Shown: positions 57,425 to 64,000 of the stretch, piece by piece
Numbering within the stretch: position 1 is the stretch's first letter
Layout: the number at the start of each line of letters is the position of its first letter
NCBI RefSeq assembly: GCF_009208585.1
Contig: NZ_WFLN01000007.1
Coordinates: 1-64,000, forward strand
Source: Fluviispira multicolorata
GTDB lineage: Bacteria; Bdellovibrionota_B; Oligoflexia; Silvanigrellales; Silvanigrellaceae
Direction: 5' to 3'
Length of the DNA stretch: 64,000 bases
The notes under the pieces: model-generated
Told to the model about the DNA's origin: nothing
What the model saw: the letters and a program-made list of their open reading frames with translations, nothing else
The model's database searches: none
Made by a program: the position numbers and the translations under genes

Positions 57425-60400
57425 ATGAAAAATAAATCTTTTTTTATATTGTTTTTTTTCATAATATTATTTTTATTTAAAAATAATAGTTTTGCAGTAC
57501 CAGCTAGTTTTTTAAAATCTGATTCAGGAAATATGCGTGATTTAAATTGGAATCGCCTTGAAAATAATATTTTTTCTATTTACTATGAAGAAAATTCAAA
57601 ATATATGGGAGAGTATTCTTTAAAGTCTTTGCAATTTTCCTATCCATATTTAGCTTTATTACTTGGTGTTAAACTACCAAACGACTTTATGCCAATTTTA
57701 AAATCACAAAAAGATCGATTTTTAATTTCAAGTTTTAATACTGTCCCTGTTATTTTAGGTAATAAACTTGAAGGTGCTGGGTTTGCTAATCCATTTACAA
57801 TGAATATTGAGACTCAGATGATTCATGCACGCAGCGCAGCTTTTTTTCAACATGAACTTGTGCATAGACTTATGTATGAACACAATAATTTTCATGTTGG
57901 TCCACTGGGGCGTGTATTTAGTCTTGCTATGTTTCCAACCTGGTGGATTGAAGGTTTAGCGGAACATTTAACAGAAAGTGTAGGCAGTGCTGAGACCAAT
58001 GCAGTCATTAGGAATATGGCATTACAAGATAGTTGGCCTTCATGGGATCGCATGCATGCTCTTTATAATACAGACGGCGATACGAATTTAAGAGGTTATG
58101 TTGCATCAGGAAGATTTTTGCGCTGGATTTTTCAACAATTAAAGGAAAAAGATTTATATAAAATTCATGAACAAATCTCAATGCAAACAATTATTCCACC
58201 TTTTTATGATGCAACGGACTCTTGGCTCTATAAGAATTTAGGAAAAAATGGTGAGACACTTTATGAAGAGTTTAAGATTGAACAAAAATCAGAATGGGAA
58301 AATTATCTTTCCCAAATGCCTTCGCTTTTAAAAGTATCGACTCAGTCGGTAAAGGAGAAATATTATTTTCCTTCTATTGTGGTTAGTGATAAAGTTATTT
58401 ATTCAAATTTAACATCTGAGCGTTCAGCCAAAACAAGTTCATTACAAATTTATGATTCTAAAAAAAATCATAGCATAAGAAATCCTCTAAAAATAACAGG
58501 TTCACAGGTCTTTGCTACAAATAAAATTTTTTCTGGGACTTTAGTGACAGCAGATCGTATTTTCTTTTCTAATGCTGCGCATGGGGATAGACTGCGGGTT
58601 ATAAAGTTTAAAGGAGATATTACAGAATTAAATGATGAAAGTATTGAAAATCAGATATTTATTGAACTTGCTACTCTTGAACATCCTTATGTCGTTGATG
58701 AAATAATAAGCGTAGAAAATGGAAATTTTTATATCAGTGCGAGTTTAAATGGAAATCAAAATATTTATTTTTTTGATGCTGAAAAAAAAGCATTAAAATT
58801 AGTTAAAAGTTTTTCTTTCCCTCAATTTATAACTTTTTTAAAATTTGGAGTTAATAATAATTATTCGCAAAAATGTTTGATATATATATTAAATAATGAT
58901 TTGAACAGAACTTCATTAAATCGTATTTGTGAGGATGGTTTAATTGCCGAAATTATAAAAGAAAATAAATTTTTTATAAAAGAAGGTTATATTTTAAAAA
59001 ATGGTAGCTATCGTTTGCTTATAGAATGGGATAAAGTTCTTGCTCTTATTGATTTCTCTCCTGCACAAAAAGAAAATTTTATTGCTGCATTCCCTGAAAG
59101 AGTAGATGGAATCACTCCATGGAATGATGAAAATGAAGACTATATGGGAGCTTGGATATATAAAGACCAAAGTTATTATTTTAGTAAAATTGATGTGAAA
59201 AAATTAAAAGCATTATTTAGTAATTGGCAGAAAAAACAAGAAACTAACTCTATTTTTTCTAAAAATTATCAATTTAAATATTATATTCCTCCTTTTCAAA
59301 AGATTTATGAGCAACAAAAATATAATATACTTGTTGAAGATATAAATGAATTTGAAAAATATTTGCTTGAAAATAGTAAAAAAATTAAAGAAATGAGTGT
59401 TCAAAATTTAGATGATGAAATCTCTGATAGCAGTCAAAAAAATATTGTAAATGAAAATAAGAATATTAGAAATGCTCGAGCAACTTATCGGAGTAACCTT
59501 TTATTTGTTTACCCATTTTTTCAACCCGATTTTATAGGGGGACCAAGTTTAGGTCTTGCCGCTGTTCCTTTTATTGATGAGATGGAACGTTATAGAATTC
59601 AGATATTTGGAGGATATAATTTTTATTTAGATGCACCAAGTGGTGCTTTGACCTATTTAAATAATAGACTTTTTGATGGATTTTCAATTTCAGTTTTTTC
59701 AAGTCCTTTTTTTAATGGATATTATGATTTAATCAGCAATCAAAATAATGCCCAAGGTTCAATTACGACACGCTATTTTAATTATCTTCAACAAAACGGA
59801 CTCAATTTAAATTTAGGCTTTAATTTTTTGCCCTCTACTTTTGCTATGCAAAATACTTTTACACTGTCTAATATTCAACCATATAGTACTTTGCGAACAC
59901 CACCTGCAGAAATAGGAGCGCAATCGACAACATTATTTTCTGCAGTTTCGTCAATTTCTTTTAATTTATTTAATGAAGGATTTTATTTAAAAAATAAAAA
60001 TATGCCAAAAGGAAAATGGCTTATTTGGAAAACAAATGCTCAGCTTGGTATAGGAAAATTTAATAGTATTGGTAATGCGAAAAACTCAGTTGGACAAAAT
60101 TTAGGTGGTTTAGATTACTATAACTTAAGTGCCTCTCTCCTTTCTCGCTTTACTCTCTTTAAACAAAATATTTCATTGCTTGGAAATATTTCTACGACAC
60201 AAGGTAACAATACATTTAATTTAAAAGAGGTTTATTCCCCGGTTCAAAATTATATTTTAGGAGAAAAAACTTCACTTAATTTTGTGAGTTTTCCAATTAT
60301 TGGAAGCGGCACATTATTTGACTTAAAGGCGGGGTATTGGAGTTATTCTGGTACAATCAGCTATGATTTTCCATTTAAAACAGATTTCGAAAAGAAATTT

Positions 60401-60631
60401 CTTATGACTTTTCTTGATGATTGGCGAGGTATCATTTCTTTAAAAGAAGGTGGAGTTTCTACAACTAAAGATTTTACTTCTTTTGATTCTGTTACAAGCG
60501 TTGGAATTGGTTCGGGACTTAATGTTGATATTAAAGGGTTTCAAATTTCCCCTTCTCTCATTTATGGTTTTGTTATTGGCGACAGTGGATGGTATATTTT
60601 AACCCAAATTAAATTCATGGATATTATTTAA
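57425..60631 (+). CDS. Exported metalloprotease-like protein with C-terminal outer-membrane barrel
   Basis: A 1068-aa protein with signal peptide (ending NNSFA). Near the N-terminus is a gluzincin site: HELVH at 143-147 and the third ligand E176 in WWIEGLAEHL, as in peptidase-MA-like proteins. A long middle part (about 310-620) has repeated short beta segments and may be a propeller. The last 370 residues, from RATYRSNLLFVYPFFQPDFI on, look like a surface-antigen (D15/BamA-like) barrel with IQIFGGYNFYLD-type strands and a hydrophobic C-terminal strand ending FMDII. It would be anchored in the outer membrane with the protease part in the periplasm. It starts 6 bases after kdsB. Confidence 0.65.
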   Translation: MKNKSFFILFFFIILFLFKNNSFAVPASFLKSDSGNMRDLNWNRLENNIFSIYYEENSKYMGEYSLKSLQFSYPYLALLLGVKLPNDFMPILKSQKDRFLISSFNTVPVILGNKLEGAGFANPFTMNIETQMIHARSAAFFQHELVHRLMYEHNNFHVGPLGRVFSLAMFPTWWIEGLAEHLTESVGSAETNAVIRNMALQDSWPSWDRMHALYNTDGDTNLRGYVASGRFLRWIFQQLKEKDLYKIHEQISMQTIIPPFYDATDSWLYKNLGKNGETLYEEFKIEQKSEWENYLSQMPSLLKVSTQSVKEKYYFPSIVVSDKVIYSNLTSERSAKTSSLQIYDSKKNHSIRNPLKITGSQVFATNKIFSGTLVTADRIFFSNAAHGDRLRVIKFKGDITELNDESIENQIFIELATLEHPYVVDEIISVENGNFYISASLNGNQNIYFFDAEKKALKLVKSFSFPQFITFLKFGVNNNYSQKCLIYILNNDLNRTSLNRICEDGLIAEIIKENKFFIKEGYILKNGSYRLLIEWDKVLALIDFSPAQKENFIAAFPERVDGITPWNDENEDYMGAWIYKDQSYYFSKIDVKKLKALFSNWQKKQETNSIFSKNYQFKYYIPPFQKIYEQQKYNILVEDINEFEKYLLENSKKIKEMSVQNLDDEISDSSQKNIVNENKNIRNARATYRSNLLFVYPFFQPDFIGGPSLGLAAVPFIDEMERYRIQIFGGYNFYLDAPSGALTYLNNRLFDGFSISVFSSPFFNGYYDLISNQNNAQGSITTRYFNYLQQNGLNLNLGFNFLPSTFAMQNTFTLSNIQPYSTLRTPPAEIGAQSTTLFSAVSSISFNLFNEGFYLKNKNMPKGKWLIWKTNAQLGIGKFNSIGNAKNSVGQNLGGLDYYNLSASLLSRFTLFKQNISLLGNISTTQGNNTFNLKEVYSPVQNYILGEKTSLNFVSFPIIGSGTLFDLKAGYWSYSGTISYDFPFKTDFEKKFLMTFLDDWRGIISLKEGGVSTTKDFTSFDSVTSVGIGSGLNVDIKGFQISPSLIYGFVIGDSGWYILTQIKFMDII

Positions 60632-60658
60632 GGAAAATTTTAATGATTTTACTTTAAA

Positions 60659-61606
60659 TTATGTTCTACTCATTTTTCTTTGGTTTTTATTTTGATAGAT
60701 TTGAAAAATAGTATGTAAAATATAAATCCCAAGAGCTATCCAGACCAAACTAAAGCTAATCATTTTGCTAGAATCCACCTTTTCATTAAAGACAAAAATT
60801 GCTAATAATAATTGTCCTGTTGGTGCAATATATTGAAAAAATCCTACACTTGATAGTGGTAAGTATTTGCTCCCAGCAACAAAGAGCAATAAAGGCAAAG
60901 CTGTTATAATTCCACCGAGCATAAGTAAAAGACTGATATTTTCTGAAGTTAAAAATATCATTTTTTGGTTTAATGTAATATATATTAGATAACACAATGC
61001 AAATGGGAATAAGTATAAAGTTTCAACACTTAAACCAACAACCGAACTCACCGCAATTTTTTTTCTGACTAGAGTATATATTCCAAAAGTCGTAGCAAGT
61101 CCAAGACTGATCCAAGGTCCAGCTCCTAAAAACTGAGCAGAAAAAATTTGAATAGAAATGGCTCCGAGAGTCAAAATAAGAGAAATTTTTTGAATGAAAG
61201 TTAATTTTTCATTTAAGAAAAGAACTCCTAAAATAATATTTAATAATGGAGTCAAAAAGTAGCCAAGACTTGCTTCCATAATATAATTATTTAAAATTGC
61301 CCAAATAAAAATAAGCCAATTTGTAGAAATAAGAGCTGTTGTTATGAAAAGTAAATATCTATACTTTACAATTTTAATTGTTGCAAAAATTTGATTAAAC
61401 TGCTTTTGAATTAATAATATAACTAACAAAAAAAGCAATGACCATATGGCTCTCTGGGCAAGTATTTCAAGTGGGCTTACTTGAGTTAACAGTTTAAAAT
61501 AAAGGGGAGAGAGTCCCCAAATAACAAAGGCCGATAGGACTAAAACGATGCCTATTTTTGATGATGTTTGTGAAGAATCCACTGGTGCCTCATTTTGTAG
61601 TATCAA
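60659..61606 (-). CDS. rarD: RarD-type EamA transporter
   Basis: A 315-aa membrane protein with ten helices in two EamA repeats. The opening IGIVLVLSAFVIWGLSPLYF and PLEILAQRAIWSLLF and the second half (PTGQLLLAIFVFNEKVDSSK) match RarD, annotated as chloramphenicol-sensitive protein; its true substrate is not settled. It is convergent to the metalloprotease gene. Confidence 0.85.
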   Translation of the reverse strand: MILQNEAPVDSSQTSSKIGIVLVLSAFVIWGLSPLYFKLLTQVSPLEILAQRAIWSLLFLLVILLIQKQFNQIFATIKIVKYRYLLFITTALISTNWLIFIWAILNNYIMEASLGYFLTPLLNIILGVLFLNEKLTFIQKISLILTLGAISIQIFSAQFLGAGPWISLGLATTFGIYTLVRKKIAVSSVVGLSVETLYLFPFALCYLIYITLNQKMIFLTSENISLLLMLGGIITALPLLLFVAGSKYLPLSSVGFFQYIAPTGQLLLAIFVFNEKVDSSKMISFSLVWIALGIYILHTIFQIYQNKNQRKMSRT

Positions 61607-61863
61607 CGATTAAAGCTTTAAAAATACAAAAGATTTTTTAAACCATTTTTAAATTATACGCTTAAAGAATTGAATTTATTATATATATATTGTAAACTAA
61701 AACAAGCTTCTTAAAATATTTTTTCATTTTTCATGAAAAATAACATTTTTAAAATAGGTTTATTTTTTATCTAAAATAAACTTGCATATATAATTTATTT
61801 TTTGTAATGTTAATTTTGTTATTTTATGTTTTTTTATTAATTATTGTTAGGTATTTTTAATAT

Positions 61864-63093
61864 ATGCGTTTATATAAAAAATTATTATTTAGTTTTTGCA
61901 CATTGTCATTTGCAATTGCGGATTGTTCAGCTCAAGCTGATGAATCTACTGTTTCTTCCAATCGTATTTATTTTTCTTCTGGATATTTTGAAAATACTTT
62001 TAATTCCAATGAAGGTATGTCCTATTTCCCAATGAGCGTGTATGAAACGTACAATTGGGGATTTGAGAAACTTTCTTATGATAGCTCAAAATTATCAAGA
62101 TTTTTTTCATGGTTAATTGGTGGGCAAATTTTGCCACTCTATGTTCATGGGGTTACTAACACTTCGTTTCACGAGTTTGGGCATGCCACTCGCGATCGTA
62201 GATACGGATTTAATGATATTTATTATAGACCTAATGATAGCTCTAAAACAGTAACCTCTTTCTTTTCTATGTTTTTTGAAAGATTTGCCACGCCTTTTGA
62301 TGGAGCTTCAACAGGAGCTCCTAATAGAGGAACAGCAGATGATGAGGCAGATTTTGTCATATCAGCAGGTGGTATGAATAATGAGATCTTATTAAGTAAG
62401 CTTATTGCGGAACGTATCCATGAAAGAGGTGGTTCGGTACCTGATCTTAGTTATTATTTAAACTCTAAATTAGGGCCGTATGGATACTCCACATCAGATT
62501 CTAAAACAGGAGATCCTGAACGTCTTGTATCAGGTTATTCAAGATTAGGTAAAAATATAACTCGTAAAGATTTTCAAAATCACTATCTATTTAGCACTTT
62601 TGCCAGTGGAACATTTTATTCATTACTTTGGGGTAATATTGATTATTTAAGAAACTCTCAGCATCGTATTAAGCCATTATCTTTAGGCGGTTTTACATTA
62701 CCGGATTTTTATACTTATTTAAACACCAAAGGGATTTCCACAGAAGCTGTATTGCATTATCAAGCAACTGAAAATATAAAGCTTGGTCTTTCCTATGAAC
62801 GAATTTATGAAGGAGATTCTTACGATCAAATTTCTCCCGAAATTCTTTTTCAAATTAATAATCAATCTCATTATATTAAAAATTATTCATTAAAACCTCA
62901 ACTTGTTATTGGAATAGAATCTGGCAGGGTTGATTTAGGTGGCAGTGTGCTTGTTGAAGCAACAACTCAATTGGATGTTGGAATGTTCTTAAAATACACT
63001 TATTATAATAAAAACACTCTATATGGAGAAAGAAACTCTCCTTTTGCTTCTCATTCAAACGAATTGTTGGCAGGCGCTTATTACGTCTTATAA
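61864..63093 (+). CDS. Exported HEFGH (HExxH) protein, first of a tandem pair
   Basis: The 409-aa protein has a signal peptide (MRLYKKLLFSFCTLSFAIAD, cleavage probably after AQA) and an HExxH motif, H103-EFG-H107 in NTSFHEFGHATRDRRYG, which suggests a zinc metalloprotease-type site. A second conserved part is FVISAGGMNNEILLSKLIAE. The C-terminal third alternates hydrophobic and polar residues, with strand-like LVIGIESGRVDLGGSVLVEA and KNTLYGERNSPFA, so it may be a small barrel. No family is recognised. A homologous gene follows after 106 bases. It ends at a terminator. Confidence 0.6.
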   Translation: MRLYKKLLFSFCTLSFAIADCSAQADESTVSSNRIYFSSGYFENTFNSNEGMSYFPMSVYETYNWGFEKLSYDSSKLSRFFSWLIGGQILPLYVHGVTNTSFHEFGHATRDRRYGFNDIYYRPNDSSKTVTSFFSMFFERFATPFDGASTGAPNRGTADDEADFVISAGGMNNEILLSKLIAERIHERGGSVPDLSYYLNSKLGPYGYSTSDSKTGDPERLVSGYSRLGKNITRKDFQNHYLFSTFASGTFYSLLWGNIDYLRNSQHRIKPLSLGGFTLPDFYTYLNTKGISTEAVLHYQATENIKLGLSYERIYEGDSYDQISPEILFQINNQSHYIKNYSLKPQLVIGIESGRVDLGGSVLVEATTQLDVGMFLKYTYYNKNTLYGERNSPFASHSNELLAGAYYVL

Positions 63094-63099
63094 TTATTA

Positions 63100-63130
63100 A
63101 GTAGGAAAAATATTCCTACTTTTTTTTTAA
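63100..63130 (+). terminator. Intrinsic terminator between the tandem HEFGH genes
   Basis: AGTAGGAA pairs with TTCCTACT around a 5-base loop and is followed by nine T. Each of the two genes is thus probably its own transcription unit. Confidence 0.85.
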
Positions 63131-63199
63131 TTAAAACCTTCGATAACATTCTCATTAAATTAAAAATAATCCTTTTTAGCAAGCTTAGGAGATAGTTTA

Positions 63200-64000
63200 G
63201 TGAGATGTTTTAAATTCAAGATAAAAATTTCTATTTATTTAATCTTAATATCTTTTGTAGCTTCTGCAAAAGAGAATGATGAAAATTCAAACCGCTTTAT
63301 AATCACGAATGGATATTTTGAAAATACTTTTAATTCCAATGAAGGTATGTCTTCTTTTCCCATGAGTATTTATGAAACATATGATTGGGGATTTCGCAAA
63401 ATATCTTTAGATGGGAATGGGGTTGGTCGCTTTTTCTCTTGGTTTTTATCTGCATTATTTCAAGTTGCATATTTAGATCCTACCTATTTAAATTTAACTT
63501 ACCATGAATTTGGTCATGCAACTCGTATGAGAAGTTTTGGCGCTAGCAATGTTTTCTATTATGTTGATGGTAATTTTACTGTGACAGCCAATTCATATTT
63601 TTCTTTGGTTATAAATCGAGCTTCTTACCCCAGCCAAAGTGCAGCAACATCTGGAAGTATTCCTGCGCAGAATTCGTCTACCGAAAATAGTCTTATTGTG
63701 ACAGCTGGCGGAATGAATAATGAAATCTTATTGAGTAAAAATATAGCTGAAAAAATTTATGACAGAGGAGGCTCAGTCCCTGATTTTGCATTTTATTTTA
63801 TGAATAAATTTGGTCCATATAGTTATTCAAAAATAAATCCCAATGAATTTCAGGGGGGAGACCCTGATAAAATAGAAACCTATTACGCAAATTTAGGTAA
63901 AAATATCTCACGAACCGATTTTCAACAAGCTTATTTATTTAGCATGCTTGCGAGTGGAACTTTTTACTCCCTATTATGGGGTGATTTAAAATATATTGGA
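63200..64000 (+). CDS. Exported HEFGH protein, second of the tandem pair (cut by window end)
   Basis: The frame starts at GTG 63200, preceded by TTAGGAGATAG, and is open to the end of the window. It has a signal peptide (IYLILISFVASA) and HEFGH at residues 102-106 in NLTYHEFGHATRMRSFG. It is clearly a paralogue of the preceding gene: GYFENTFNSNEGM is identical in both, AGGMNNEILLSK is shared, and LASGTFYSLLWG matches FASGTFYSLLWG. The stretch near residue 135-155 differs and lacks the FDGAST segment. The C-terminal part is outside the window. Confidence 0.7.
   Translation, partial: MRCFKFKIKISIYLILISFVASAKENDENSNRFIITNGYFENTFNSNEGMSSFPMSIYETYDWGFRKISLDGNGVGRFFSWFLSALFQVAYLDPTYLNLTYHEFGHATRMRSFGASNVFYYVDGNFTVTANSYFSLVINRASYPSQSAATSGSIPAQNSSTENSLIVTAGGMNNEILLSKNIAEKIYDRGGSVPDFAFYFMNKFGPYSYSKINPNEFQGGDPDKIETYYANLGKNISRTDFQQAYLFSMLASGTFYSLLWGDLKYIG

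Overview
The window is a low-G+C (about one third G+C by eye) Gram-negative chromosome segment. Housekeeping genes dominate: rpsU-dnaG-rpoD, rho, a complete thiamine operon, metXB, fusA, proC, ackA/pta, rsmB, lapB and kdsB. LPS genes (kdsB, lapB), signal-peptide proteins, outer-membrane barrels and long low-complexity extensions on RpoD and Rho suggest a bacterium of the Bdellovibrionota/Oligoflexia type, perhaps Silvanigrellales. That placement is inference; no 16S gene is present.

Layout. 1-2.3 kb: split D-lactate-dehydrogenase-type oxidoreductase. 2.4-4.1 kb: decayed transporter remnant and an ATP-grasp ligase. 4.19-4.3 kb: 5S rRNA gene with no 16S/23S beside it. 5.3-11.5 kb: rpsU, an unusually long dnaG, and rpoD. 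11.6-15.3 kb: folB, rocD, rho. 15.4-21.7 kb: thiD, then a TPP riboswitch and thiC-thiO-thiS-thiG-thiE-thiF. 21.7-25.1 kb: a graveyard of gene fragments, an intact MFS transporter and several IS6-family-like ends. 25.2-37.1 kb: an imported antibiotic-type cluster. 37.2-38.0 kb: truncated permease pseudogene. 39-41.4 kb: SAM-I riboswitch, metX and metB. 41.5-50 kb: a periplasmic binding protein, cytochrome c, an outer-membrane protein, EF-G, SCO1, ProC and a secreted transglutaminase-like enzyme. 50.3-57.4 kb: acetate kinase/phosphotransacetylase, a GHKL protein, RsmB, LapB and KdsB. 57.4-64 kb: a metalloprotease/outer-membrane protein, RarD and two tandem exported HEFGH proteins, the last cut by the window edge.

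Main finding. The 25.2-37.1 kb cluster matches, gene for gene and in order, the dapdiamide pathway (ddaA-ddaI) known from Pantoea: 2,3-diaminopropionate synthesis (DdaA, DdaB), Fe/2-oxoglutarate epoxidase (DdaC), A-T NRPS (DdaD), thioesterase (DdaE), ATP-grasp ligase (DdaF), acyl-adenylate amide ligase (DdaG), amidotransferase (DdaH) and a DMT exporter (DdaI). A DUF1015 gene with an ADGHHR motif sits between ddaA and ddaB; by analogy with SbnI of the staphyloferrin B pathway it may make O-phosphoserine for DdaA. From ddaB on, the genes have a clearly higher, enterobacterial-looking G+C. The whole module lies between 31-bp inverted repeats that resemble IS6-family ends, so it was probably acquired by transfer. 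A second DdaF-like ligase lies at 2.9 kb.

Other unusual features are a DnaG with an apparent second, degenerate primase core, a Rho with a prion-like N-terminal region, and recently duplicated exported HExxH proteins.
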